Assembly (NCBI RefSeq): GCF_014844095.1
Contig: NZ_CP062163.1
Location: 1,364,001 to 1,428,000 of the forward strand
Origin: Brevibacillus sp. JNUCC-41
Lineage (GTDB): Bacteria; Bacillota; Bacilli; Bacillales; DSM-1321
Direction of reading: 5' to 3'
Length of the DNA: 64,000 nt
Made by a program: the position numbers and the translations under genes. The notes beneath the pieces are model-generated. The model did not search any database and had not been told where the DNA came from. It was given only the letters and a program-made list of their open reading frames with translations. Position 1 is the stretch's first letter. Every line of letters starts with the position of its first letter. This document shows, one piece after another, positions 9,890 to 17,873 of this stretch.

Positions 9890-10656
9890 CATTCGAAGCG
9901 CCATAAGTCGAGGGTGTCCACCACATGCGTCGGCTGCTTCTTATATTGCTTTAAGCGTTCTTTTGTCGTTACGCCAGTATGTACAAGCAGTGTATCAATC
10001 CCTGCATTGATGCCGGCAAGGATATCCGTATCATAGTTATCTCCAACCATGATTGTCTCTTCTTTAGGTACCCCTAGTACTCTTAGTGCTTGCTCGACTA
10101 TGACGGATTCAGGTTTTCCGATGAAAATCGGCTGTACCTGGGTCGAAACGGAAACTACTGAGGTCAAGGCACCATTCCCCGGTAAAAGGCCTTGCTCTGT
10201 AGGAATGGCAATATCACCATTGGTCGAAATGAAAACAGCGCCATTTCTTACAGCAAGACAGGCTTTTGATAACTTTTCATAATTGACCCCGCGGTCGATG
10301 CCCATTACCAGATAGTCTGGATGCTCTTCCACAAGCTTCATTCCTTTTTCCTTAAGAGCCTCGATGATGCCTTCTTCACCCACCACATAAACCGATGCAT
10401 CTTTCTTTTGTTCAGCTATGTAATTGGCAGTGGCCATGCTTGTCGTGAAAACCTGGTCATCTTCCGTCGATATGCCGATGCTTCTCAATTTATCAGCCAC
10501 CTGTGCCGGAGTCCGGGATGAATTATTTGTGACGAATAAATAAGGGATATCCCTTTCCCTTAGGTCATTAATAAACCCTGCGGCTTCCGCAATTTGTTCA
10601 GTCCCGCGATACATGGTGCCATCCAAGTCAATTAAATATCCTTTATACGACTTCAT
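9889..10656 (-). CDS. yutF: HAD-superfamily sugar-phosphatase-like protein (YutF, NagD type)
   Basis: This 255-residue HAD phosphatase has the nucleophile motif GYLIDLDGTMYRG near residue 6, the motif-II threonine in FVTNNSSRTP, and the acidic motif MVGDNYDTDI near residue 203. A C2-type cap lies between, as in NagD and p-nitrophenyl phosphatases. It likely hydrolyses small phosphorylated metabolites in the cytoplasm; the substrate cannot be read from sequence. It lies 23 bases after yutE and is probably co-transcribed with it. Confidence 0.88.
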   Translation of the reverse strand: MKSYKGYLIDLDGTMYRGTEQIAEAAGFINDLRERDIPYLFVTNNSSRTPAQVADKLRSIGISTEDDQVFTTSMATANYIAEQKKDASVYVVGEEGIIEALKEKGMKLVEEHPDYLVMGIDRGVNYEKLSKACLAVRNGAVFISTNGDIAIPTEQGLLPGNGALTSVVSVSTQVQPIFIGKPESVIVEQALRVLGVPKEETIMVGDNYDTDILAGINAGIDTLLVHTGVTTKERLKQYKKQPTHVVDTLDLWRFE

Positions 10657-10679
10657 TTGAATTCGCCTTCCTAACGCTG

Positions 10680-11117
10680 CTAGTTTTTAAAAGCTGATAC
10701 AGGTCCCAATTCATTTGTTAAATAGTCCCTCACCAAATCCGGGAATTGCTTGAATGCCTCGATATTTTCCGAAAATACGGCATGCAGTTCTTCATGATTC
10801 ACTTCAATGAAGTCTTGAACCAGCATTTTCCTTAGCGGTAAAACCTTTTTGAACTGTATCGCTTTTTCTTCAGAAATGACTTTTTCATCTTGAAGGATAT
10901 CGATAATATCTTCATAACTTCCTGGATCACGCATAATAAAACCATCAATTACCGCATTTCCTACGTCCAATACGGAATCGATGGAAGTTTGTATGAGCCT
11001 TTCAGCGATAAGTTCCGAAAGATCTCCATCCCAATTATCATGCCCTTCAAAAAGTCCAAGCTGCTTTTCAAGAAAACCTAATATTTGTTCAATCTTTTGG
11101 CGGTCTACAAAGTACAT
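10680..11117 (-). CDS. yutE: HepT-like DUF86 protein (YutE)
   Basis: This 145-residue all-helical protein matches the DUF86/HepT fold. HepT toxins use an R-x(4-6)-H-x-Y motif for RNase or AMP-accepting activity. Here the equivalent is R96-x4-Q101-D-F103, so both the histidine and the tyrosine are replaced. No nucleotidyltransferase (MntA antitoxin) gene is adjacent, and the gene sits in a conserved housekeeping block with yutF. It is therefore probably not a working toxin. The candidate promoter lies at about 11257-11270 (TGGTACAAT). Confidence 0.8.
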   Translation of the reverse strand: MYFVDRQKIEQILGFLEKQLGLFEGHDNWDGDLSELIAERLIQTSIDSVLDVGNAVIDGFIMRDPGSYEDIIDILQDEKVISEEKAIQFKKVLPLRKMLVQDFIEVNHEELHAVFSENIEAFKQFPDLVRDYLTNELGPVSAFKN

Positions 11118-11541
11118 TTTTTTCCAGATCCTTTCTGATCTAAGATGATATAGGGAATCATTGGTTGAATGAGCGGCATAATAAAACCCTGTGCCGAACC
11201 AACCTTATTCCTTGATAATACCATAGCTTCTCCCTTACTCTCAATTCCTTCAACCACAACCATTGTACCATCCAATAACTAACAGAAGCGGGTGTGTTAC
11301 ACATTGCCTTTTCTATGGGTGCATTTCCCGAGATCAACTCCAAGAAAAACAACTCACGATCCCATTTATATTCTTACCATTTTCATTTAATCGATGAACA
11401 CTTATGTTTGCCGGAGGTTCCTAAGGCTCATGAGGAGCAAAGAGGTTCTCAGGCAGAAGCCTCGTAAAATGTCTGTTCCCCTATTGAAGTCACTTTGTTA
11501 TGATGGAACTACAAATGTGAAGATAAGAAGGGAATGATACT
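11118..11541. other. 424-bp intergenic region between yutE and the DUF3055 gene
   Basis: The leftward part holds a small frame (11105-11263, minus strand, 52 codons, beginning MVVVEGIESKG) that reads like protein but has only a weak GGATGG ribosome site and overlaps the yutE start. An extended -10 box TGGTACAAT covers its start codon. The right part (11411-11463) has a GC-richer imperfect hairpin, AAGGCT/AAGCCT with TGAG/CTCA inside, of unknown role. No convincing gene is visible. Confidence 0.4.
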
Positions 11542-11808
11542 ATGGAAGATCGTTTTTATTTATACAATGACGTCGTTGATTCAAAAACCCGGTTCATAAG
11601 CTTCATGGGAGAGGAATCAAGATTCGATCTGGCCATTACGACCACCGATCGTTTTTATGGAAAGAAGCTTGTTTTAAATATGCAGAGTAATCGTTTCGCG
11701 ATTATTGGGCCTGATGATTTAGAAGAGGAAGGCTATCTTGAGCATGCCTTTCAGTTATCAGAAGCGGAAGCCGAAGAGCTGCGTCACTTTTTAATGGAAA
11801 TCGTCTGA
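11542..11808 (+). CDS. DUF3055 (SAV0927 family) protein
   Basis: This 88-residue protein begins MEDRFYLYNDVVDSKTRF and contains ITTTDRFYGKKLVLNMQ and a C-terminal acidic helix (SEAEAEELRHFL). It matches the DUF3055 family of small Bacillales and staphylococcal cytoplasmic proteins. No function is known. The ATG at 11542 follows AAGGGAATG. It is followed 70 bases later by another small conserved gene, and the two may be co-transcribed. Confidence 0.8.
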   Translation: MEDRFYLYNDVVDSKTRFISFMGEESRFDLAITTTDRFYGKKLVLNMQSNRFAIIGPDDLEEEGYLEHAFQLSEAEAEELRHFLMEIV

Positions 11809-11878
11809 GAGCTGAAGTTTTTTATCTTAAACGGGAAACCTACTGAATGTAAGATCGATTACATGAGGGGGGATTATC

Positions 11879-12166
11879 TTGGACAAAGAAGAATACCACG
11901 ATTTTTCCAATGTCGAAAAACAGAGGGATTATTTAATTCCTGAAGAATTTCCCGAAGGGCCTTTTGGATCAGCCATAGCAAAAGATGCACCAGTTCAGAA
12001 TAAAAACACCCCTTGGCAGGAAGGGCAACGATATCAAAGTGCCTTTAATTATGAAAATAAAGCGTTGCACGAAAATTTACCTCGAAAATATCCTGGTGCT
12101 CATCCGACACATGATGATTCAGAAAAAGATGAACAGCCTCCATATAAAGGATATGGCAGCTCTTAA
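11879..12166 (+). CDS. Small conserved cytosolic protein of unknown function
   Basis: The 95-residue hydrophilic protein uses a TTG start at 11879 after a GAGGGGGGAT ribosome site. It is rich in charged and proline residues, with conserved-looking pieces LIPEEFPEGPFGSA and YPGAHPTHDDSE. I recall similar proteins across Bacillus annotated only as cytosolic protein. It has no signal peptide, membrane segment or enzyme motif. A strong terminator follows at 12171. Confidence 0.7.
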   Translation: MDKEEYHDFSNVEKQRDYLIPEEFPEGPFGSAIAKDAPVQNKNTPWQEGQRYQSAFNYENKALHENLPRKYPGAHPTHDDSEKDEQPPYKGYGSS

Positions 12167-12170
12167 CACG

Positions 12171-12203
12171 GAAAGGCCAGAGAGAATTCTGGCCTTTTTA
12201 TTT
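12171..12203 (+). terminator. Terminator between the small cytosolic protein gene and yutD
   Basis: AAAGGCCAGA pairs with TCTGGCCTTT around GAGAAT, with T-rich sequence after. The stem borders the 3' end of convergent yutD. Confidence 0.9.
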
Positions 12204-12473
12204 CTTTATTTTCTTTACGACGAAATAAGGACAGCCAAAATTGCAGTATTCATATAAATATTCACTAAGCGTGCTTATTTTCGTATCAAAGGTAGCTTTC
12301 TGATTATTATCGTCAAAAAATCCACGCAGCCTCAATTGCCCATAACCCCAATCACCCACTATATAATCATACTTCGTTAAAATCTCACTGTATCTGGCCT
12401 TAAACGCTTCTTCGTTATAGCCTTCCCTTTCATTCTCAATTATTTCATAGGTCATGTTATTGATGTTAATCAT
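12198..12473 (-). CDS. yutD: YutD family protein (DUF1027)
   Basis: This 91-residue protein has the DUF1027 hallmarks YSEILTKYDYIVGDWGYGQLRLRGFF and a C-terminal CNFGCPYFVVKKI with two cysteines. The family is widespread in Firmicutes with no assigned function. I placed the start at ATG 12473, served by GAGAGGTGA; the upstream GTG at 12482 lies inside that ribosome site. It is divergent from yutC. Confidence 0.85.
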   Translation of the reverse strand: MININNMTYEIIENEREGYNEEAFKARYSEILTKYDYIVGDWGYGQLRLRGFFDDNNQKATFDTKISTLSEYLYEYCNFGCPYFVVKKIKK

Positions 12474-12586
12474 TGTTTTCACCTCTCATATATACATTCC
12501 TTCTTTAAATTATAACTGATTCCCCATCAATTACTAAGCGAAAAATAGAGAAATATGTTCATCCTAAAGTTATGGGGGTGTTATTA

Positions 12587-13249
12587 ATGAAAAAAACAAT
12601 AATAACGATAGGTTTAAGTTCGATTATTGCACTGACCGGATGTGCTGATAAAGCAAAAGATCAGGGGCTCGGCGCAAAAAACAATGCCGGTAACCCAACA
12701 AACGTAAATAATCCAACTCAATATTATGATGAGGATTATCGTAATAATGACAATAAAAGTGATGATTTCGGTTTTACCCGCACAAATAGTGCAACCATTG
12801 ATGGCCGTAACATTTCCAACAAAGCTGCTTCCATTGACCGTGAACAACTATCTGATGTCATTTCTAAACTGAGTGTTCAAATTCCAAATGTCAATGATGC
12901 CGCTACCCTCGTTACTGATGAGGAAGTGCTTGTCGTATATGATACCAATACCAAGGATCGGACGGAAACCGCAGATCAAGTTAAACGCACTGCCATGTCC
13001 ATCGTGCCTCGCTATTATCATGTTTACGTCAGTGATGATTATCAAACCCTTGCCCAAGATATCGAGAACTTCTCTACTTTGAAATCCGGCAGCAAAGGGA
13101 TCGACTATACGATTGAACAAACCATCAAACGAATGCTGAAGTCGCCTCAAGGACACAAAATGAGTGACGAAGAAAATGAAAACGGGGAAATGGTTAACGA
13201 TAAAAGAGATCATCACGATAACATCCATCAAAAAATGGATAACCGTTAA
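12587..13249 (+). CDS. yutC: YhcN/YlaJ family sporulation lipoprotein (YutC)
   Basis: The 220-residue protein has a lipoprotein signal with lipobox ALTGC (lipidated Cys near residue 17). A low-complexity Asn/Asp-rich linker follows, then the YhcN/YlaJ domain at about 80-180 with YYHVYVSDDY. Family members sit in spore membranes. The C-terminus is acidic and His-rich. ATG 12587 is preceded by GGGGGTG. A second family member occurs at 55306-55848. It ends in a bidirectional terminator. Confidence 0.85.
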   Translation: MKKTIITIGLSSIIALTGCADKAKDQGLGAKNNAGNPTNVNNPTQYYDEDYRNNDNKSDDFGFTRTNSATIDGRNISNKAASIDREQLSDVISKLSVQIPNVNDAATLVTDEEVLVVYDTNTKDRTETADQVKRTAMSIVPRYYHVYVSDDYQTLAQDIENFSTLKSGSKGIDYTIEQTIKRMLKSPQGHKMSDEENENGEMVNDKRDHHDNIHQKMDNR

Positions 13250-13250
13250 T

Positions 13251-13282
13251 AAAAAAGGACCGAATTTTTTCGGTCCTTTTTT
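13251..13282. terminator. Bidirectional terminator between yutC and lipA
   Basis: AAAAAAGGACCGA pairs with TCGGTCCTTTTTT around a short T-rich loop, giving T-runs on both strands between convergent genes. Confidence 0.92.
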
Positions 13283-13286
13283 CACT

Positions 13287-14201
13287 CTATTTCAATAATT
13301 CTTCACCTTTGATTTGCTTATGTTTTGCCGCAGCATTAACCTGTTCATCCGCATGGTAGGATGAACGGACAAGCGGACCGGACTCACAATGGCTGAAGCC
13401 TTTTTCCAATGCACGTTCCTTAAGTTCGGCAAATTCCTCAGGCGTGTAGTATTTCAGCACCTTTAAATGCTTTTTCGTCGGCTGCAAATACTGGCCGATC
13501 GTCATGATATCCACATTATTAGCCCTTAGGTCATCCATGGTCTCGAGGATTTCATCCCGCGTTTCACCTAAGCCTACCATTAAACTGGACTTTGTCGGGA
13601 TTTCCGGATAAAGTTCCTTGGCTCTTCTTAAAAGCTCCAATGAACGTTCGTATTTGGCCTGAGCCCGTACACGGTCGGATAAACTTCTGACAGTCTCTAT
13701 ATTATGGTTCAGGATATCAGGTTTAGCATCCATCAAAGTCTTAATATTTTCAAACACACCGCCCATATCGGACGGCAATACTTCAATTGATGTAAAAGGA
13801 TTTTTGCGTCGGATGGCACGGACGGTTTCAGCGAAAACTTCAGCGCCTCCATCCTTTAAATCATCACGGGCAACAGCTGTAATGACGACATGCTTTAAAT
13901 TCATCAAAACAACGGAATCGGCAACACGCTCCGGTTCAGCCCAGTCCAATTCATTTGGACGTCCGGTTGTAACAGCACAAAAGCGGCAAGCCCTTGTACA
14001 AATCTCACCTAAGATCATGAAAGTAGCCGTCCTTCTCACTGCCCAGCATTCGTGAATATTCGGACATTTTGCCTCTTCACAGACAGTATGAAGATTTTTC
14101 TCGCGCATCATATTTTTTAAACCGAGGTAATTTTCGTTAGTATTAAGCTTTATTTTCAACCAATCTGGTTTACGAAGAATTTCTTTATTTGTAGAAGACA
14201 T
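13287..14201 (-). CDS. lipA: Lipoyl synthase
   Basis: This radical SAM enzyme inserts two sulfur atoms into protein-bound octanoate to make lipoate. Both Fe-S binding sets are visible: C41/C46/C52 (auxiliary cluster, CxxxxCxxxxxC) and C68/C72/C75 (radical [11 protein letters not shown]). The C-terminal RSSYHADEQ motif is present. The length is 304 residues from ATG 14201, which has GGAGTGG seven bases upstream; the reading frame extends to 14234 without a site. It depends on Fe-S supply from the suf genes, and GcvH at 32.6 kb is a likely lipoyl carrier. Confidence 0.96.
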   Translation of the reverse strand: MSSTNKEILRKPDWLKIKLNTNENYLGLKNMMREKNLHTVCEEAKCPNIHECWAVRRTATFMILGEICTRACRFCAVTTGRPNELDWAEPERVADSVVLMNLKHVVITAVARDDLKDGGAEVFAETVRAIRRKNPFTSIEVLPSDMGGVFENIKTLMDAKPDILNHNIETVRSLSDRVRAQAKYERSLELLRRAKELYPEIPTKSSLMVGLGETRDEILETMDDLRANNVDIMTIGQYLQPTKKHLKVLKYYTPEEFAELKERALEKGFSHCESGPLVRSSYHADEQVNAAAKHKQIKGEELLK

Positions 14202-14388
14202 GAAAATGCCACTCCATTCTATAGAAATTAACACACCCTACTTTAACAATAAAAAAGCAATTATACAAGTTATAGTTGGTTTCCCATTATTTATTTTTCA
14301 TGTTTATAGCTAAATCAGCAAAACTATAAAAGATGGATGGACTGATGTCTTTTAAATACGGAAAATGTCATGAAAGGAGCCTGCCCCG

Positions 14389-15378
14389 TTGAAAAAATTA
14401 TTCCTTATTACCATAACATGTTTGTTTATTTTGAATGCACCAGGCCAAGTGGCTGACGCTGCCGATACCCCAGATGTATATGCCGGGAGGATCGAGTTAT
14501 ATAAAAATATGGAGGCCACCCTTCAAATCCCGTGGTATTACCTTGCTGGAGCTGATCAATATGAGCACAGCCTCAGGGCCGCACGAAGGGATTTAGAGCC
14601 GGCAAAGGGTTTAATAGGCATCCACATCGAGCCTTCAAAGTGGAGCGGGGCCCTCAATCCTGATTTAAACGACGTGAACCCGCTCACGATCGCATTTTTT
14701 GATGGGTTGGGACACGATGGTAATGGTGATGGCAAAGCTGATATCACGAATGATACAGATCGATTGTATGCGTTTTCGAGGCATCTCCAATCTTATGGTG
14801 CTGATGAAGATAATATCCGGATCGGCTTGTGGAATTATTATAAACGAGATAAAGCCGTCAGCATCATTATCGGCAATGCCGAGATCTATAAAAAATATGG
14901 CCGGTTGGATCTGCATGAAAAGGCCTTCCCGGTTCCAGTACGCACTCATTATACGTACTTAAATACATGGGGAAGCGCTCGTGGATGGGGCGGAAGGAGA
15001 ATCCATGAGGGCACTGATATTTTTGCGGATTATAGCCTTCCCGTTCGTTCCACGAGCTATGGGATCATTGAAATGAAAGGCTGGAATAAATTCGGCGGTT
15101 GGCGGATTGGGATACGGGATTTAAATAATACCTATCATTACTTTGCCCATTTAAGCGGCTTTGCCAAGGGGTTGAAAGTCGGACAAATCGTCGAGCCAGG
15201 ACAAGTCATCGGAGGTGTCGGCAGTACAGGTTACGGCCCTCCAGGAACTTCCGGAAAATTCCCTCCACATCTTCATTACGGAATGTACAAAGACAACGGA
15301 ATAACAGAATGGAGCTTTGACCCTTACCCCTATTTAAGATTATGGGAAAGGAAGGATCTGGCTAAAAAACAAAAGTGA
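14389..15378 (+). CDS. lytH: M23 family cell-wall endopeptidase LytH (YunA)
   Basis: This 329-residue exported peptidase has a signal peptide (1-24, ending ADA), a lysozyme-like or helical N-terminal domain with WYYLAGADQYE, and an M23 domain. Zinc ligands are H206 and D210 (HEGTD) and H294/H296 (PPHLHYG). In B. subtilis, LytH is an L-Ala-D-Glu endopeptidase that trims spore cortex precursors to single L-Ala side chains during sporulation. Start is TTG 14389, behind GAAAGGAG. A terminator follows at once. Confidence 0.9.
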   Translation: MKKLFLITITCLFILNAPGQVADAADTPDVYAGRIELYKNMEATLQIPWYYLAGADQYEHSLRAARRDLEPAKGLIGIHIEPSKWSGALNPDLNDVNPLTIAFFDGLGHDGNGDGKADITNDTDRLYAFSRHLQSYGADEDNIRIGLWNYYKRDKAVSIIIGNAEIYKKYGRLDLHEKAFPVPVRTHYTYLNTWGSARGWGGRRIHEGTDIFADYSLPVRSTSYGIIEMKGWNKFGGWRIGIRDLNNTYHYFAHLSGFAKGLKVGQIVEPGQVIGGVGSTGYGPPGTSGKFPPHLHYGMYKDNGITEWSFDPYPYLRLWERKDLAKKQK

Positions 15379-15407
15379 GCGGCGTGAATTTTACGCTGCT
15401 TTTTTTG
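15377..15407 (+). terminator. Terminator after lytH
   Basis: AGCGGCGT pairs with ACGCTGCT around GAATTTT and is followed by seven T residues; it overlaps the lytH stop region. Confidence 0.85.
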
Positions 15408-15468
15408 ATTCGAACATAACATAAACCCCCAAACTTGATGCATAGTTATTAGTAAAGGGGGCTAAAGC

Positions 15469-16218
15469 GTGTTCCGAAAAAGATTTCGAACGAAGAAATT
15501 CCGAAAAAAGGGGCCTCTTCCCACCCGAAAAGTATTTCTCTATTCATTTATCCTGTTTATCATATCAAGCATCATGACCCTTTGGTACGTGGACAAATCA
15601 ATCGAACCCGTGATCATGAGTGTAGCCGAATATGAAATCAAGCGGATTGCAACGGAAACGATTCATGAATCTGTCGATGAGAATATAGCGAAGGTTGATA
15701 TGAACAAAATCATCACTAGCACCAAGGGCGGTAAGGACTCCAGCTCTTCCTATAGCTTCAATCCGGTCATATACAGTGAATTGCGGGCTAACATTACGAA
15801 TGATATTCAAAAAAAACTTGGCATCAAACAAGGAAACCCTTTTAAAACAGGTTCAGCCAAAATAAATGATGAACAATATAAAAGTGTGGTCTATTATATA
15901 CCATTTGGTGTCGTGACCGGGAATAACCTCCTTTCCAATTACGGTCCTGAAATCCCAGTGAAAATGTCGGTCATCGGGAATGTTGAATCGGATTTGAGGA
16001 CAAAACTGACAAACGCAGGCATCAATAATGTTTATTATGAATTGATTGTGGATTTCGATGTCAATATTCAAATCGTCATCCCCTCATTCACAAAGGAGAC
16101 CAAGGTGAGTCAAGAAGTGACAGTTGGAAGCCTGCTGATCGAAGGCGATGTTCCAAGTTATTTTAGTAACGGAAACGGTTCGGTGGCACCTCCCATCATG
16201 AAGGAAAACAAGGAATGA
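15469..16218 (+). CDS. yunB: Sporulation protein YunB
   Basis: The 249-residue protein has a basic N-terminus (FRKRFRTKKFRKKG), one membrane segment at about 23-42, and an extracytoplasmic domain of the YunB family. The C-terminal part (VSQEVTVGSLLIEGDVPSYF) recalls proteins secreted or assembled around the forespore. YunB is needed for normal sporulation in B. subtilis, with an unclear biochemical role. A GTG start at 15469 follows AAAGGGGGC. Its position after lytH is conserved. Confidence 0.85.
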   Translation: MFRKRFRTKKFRKKGPLPTRKVFLYSFILFIISSIMTLWYVDKSIEPVIMSVAEYEIKRIATETIHESVDENIAKVDMNKIITSTKGGKDSSSSYSFNPVIYSELRANITNDIQKKLGIKQGNPFKTGSAKINDEQYKSVVYYIPFGVVTGNNLLSNYGPEIPVKMSVIGNVESDLRTKLTNAGINNVYYELIVDFDVNIQIVIPSFTKETKVSQEVTVGSLLIEGDVPSYFSNGNGSVAPPIMKENKE

Positions 16219-16251
16219 AAAAACCAGCTTATCCTTGAGGTTAGGCTGGTT
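16214..16251 (-). terminator. Terminator of the HD-GYP gene
   Basis: On the minus strand AACCAGCC and GCTGGTT form a stem around CTCAAGGATA, followed by TTTTTTC. The stem includes the last sense codons and stop of the HD-GYP gene. Confidence 0.75.
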
Positions 16252-17338
16252 CTTGTATATTAAGACATTTCATGATAAGCAAATGCAGGTTTTTATTCAA
16301 GTCCACTTCATACGGCTCTTTGATTTGCTCCCCATCTTCTTCAAGAATTCTTATCATGGGGCGGTCTCCTATCCCCTCGTTCTGAGCGGATACTACCCCT
16401 TTCCTCCCATCATTCAATTCAACGGATAGACCATTAGGATAAATGGCAACCGCCCGGCGGAAAGCCTCGATGACCGTATTGTCGAACTTTTTCCCTACTC
16501 CGGCATAAAGGACTTCCAATCCTTGATGCGGCAGCATGGCCTTACGGTAAACCCGGTTGGAAGTCACGGCATCAAACACATCGGCAACGGCAATGATCTT
16601 GCAGAAATAATGGATTTTATCTCCTTTTATCCCACGGGGATATCCTGATCCATCTAACCGTTCATGGTGCTGATAGGCACAATTCGCAACTAAAAGGGAC
16701 ACGGTATGAACATTTTTAATTAGATGGAAACCGTAATCGGCATGTTTTTGGATTTGTTCAAACTCCTTTTCCGTCAGCTTACCGGGTTTATGGAGGATTT
16801 CCAAAGGCACGAGCATTTTGCCGACATCATGTAGAATCGCTCCCAGCCCAAGAATTTCGAGATTCTTATCATTGATTTTCAATTCCATCCCGATCGCCAG
16901 GGTATATAAGGTCACATTAAAGGAATGAGTAAAGATATAGTCATCGTATGTATAAACGTCGGCCAATAAAGTCATTAACTCCTTATTCCTTTTCAGCTCG
17001 CCCATAATGTTCCGAACTATTTGAGTGAACTTGACGTTAGCCTGCTCTATCGTGAATGACCCAGCAAGGTTCATTTTGTTCTTCATGTCCAGGAAAGTGG
17101 TTTCAATCGTATTAATGGCTTCTTTTCGTAGTTTACCTGACACTGGGGGCCTGGGAATAATGTCATCCGTCCTGGAATCTTGAATGTAAACAAAGGGAAT
17201 ATTTAGGGACACCAGTCGATTGATCATTTTCTGCGTTAATGTAAGACCCTCGCACAATAGGATATGGCCCCGCTCATTATAGATGTTTTTACCGAGCCTC
17301 GCTCCAGGGCTTAGGGACTTTGTAATAGCTAGCCTCAT
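16241..17338 (-). CDS. HD-GYP domain protein, probable cyclic-di-GMP phosphodiesterase
   Basis: This 365-residue protein has an N-terminal segment of about 110 residues (no membrane span) and a full HD-GYP domain. The metal-binding motif ILHDVGKM lies near residue 190, with HADYGFHLI and HHERLDGSGYPRG following, including the RLDGSGYP signature. HD-GYP enzymes hydrolyse cyclic-di-GMP. A C-terminal extension of about 80 residues resembles a PilZ-like or regulatory beta fold but lacks a clear motif. Start ATG 17338 has GGAG seven bases upstream. It lies between yunB and yunC, which adjoin in B. subtilis. Confidence 0.85.
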   Translation of the reverse strand: MRLAITKSLSPGARLGKNIYNERGHILLCEGLTLTQKMINRLVSLNIPFVYIQDSRTDDIIPRPPVSGKLRKEAINTIETTFLDMKNKMNLAGSFTIEQANVKFTQIVRNIMGELKRNKELMTLLADVYTYDDYIFTHSFNVTLYTLAIGMELKINDKNLEILGLGAILHDVGKMLVPLEILHKPGKLTEKEFEQIQKHADYGFHLIKNVHTVSLLVANCAYQHHERLDGSGYPRGIKGDKIHYFCKIIAVADVFDAVTSNRVYRKAMLPHQGLEVLYAGVGKKFDNTVIEAFRRAVAIYPNGLSVELNDGRKGVVSAQNEGIGDRPMIRILEEDGEQIKEPYEVDLNKNLHLLIMKCLNIQEPA

Positions 17339-17515
17339 ACTTGTACTCCATTCCCCCACTCAATATTTGTAAATCAAACCGTTTCTTTCCTTTATAAGGA
17401 TTATCGGAAAATATTTTGATAAATGAATCTGTTTGAACGCATTTATTGAAAAATTATCAGCATTTTCTTTGATAAAAAAATAAGGCCCCCTTCAAAAAAA
17501 AGAAAGCCCCCCTTT

Positions 17516-17818
17516 TCAAATCATTTTGATTAATGCCTCTTTACCAATCATTCCTGGATGAATGCCCTTTTCCACAGCCTCCCAGGTAACTGATTCAAGC
17601 GGCGCTTCCAATAGTTCTTCAATCGATTTAACTCCTGTGGCCCTTCCTGCAAGGATTTTTCGATCTCTCAATTTATCATTCAGCAGTCCAACATCTAACG
17701 CACCGCACATTATATACCCTTTTTCGGACGCGACAGCAAGTAAATTCGTTTTGGGAAGTCGGACAGAAATGGCAAGGAATGTATGATTATCAAGAATGAT
17801 TGGTATCATGTTAATCAA
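17516..17818 (-). CDS. yunC: YunC family protein (DUF1805)
   Basis: This 100-residue protein matches the DUF1805/YunC family, with central GYIMCGALDVGLLNDKL and the repeated segment GRATGVKSIEELLEAPLE. A crystal structure of the family is known, I believe, but no function. The probable start is TTG 17818, eight bases after GGGGTGA; ATG 17809 lies 16 bases from it. It is followed upstream by yunD on the same strand, so yunF-yunE-yunD-yunC may be one transcript. Confidence 0.82.
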   Translation of the reverse strand: MINMIPIILDNHTFLAISVRLPKTNLLAVASEKGYIMCGALDVGLLNDKLRDRKILAGRATGVKSIEELLEAPLESVTWEAVEKGIHPGMIGKEALIKMI

Positions 17819-17873
17819 ATGGTTTCACCCCTCTCTTCCCCATACTTTATGAAAAAAAGGGCGAAACCGTGAT

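Noticed and set aside
11158..11352. 64-codon minus-strand frame upstream of yutE
   Set aside because: Trp-rich composition and no ribosome site; the neighbouring frame at 11105-11263 reads more like protein.
17480..17515. C-rich repeats (GGCCCCC and AGCCCCCC) after yunC considered as a terminator
   Set aside because: The two blocks are direct, not inverted, so no stem forms despite nearby T-runs.
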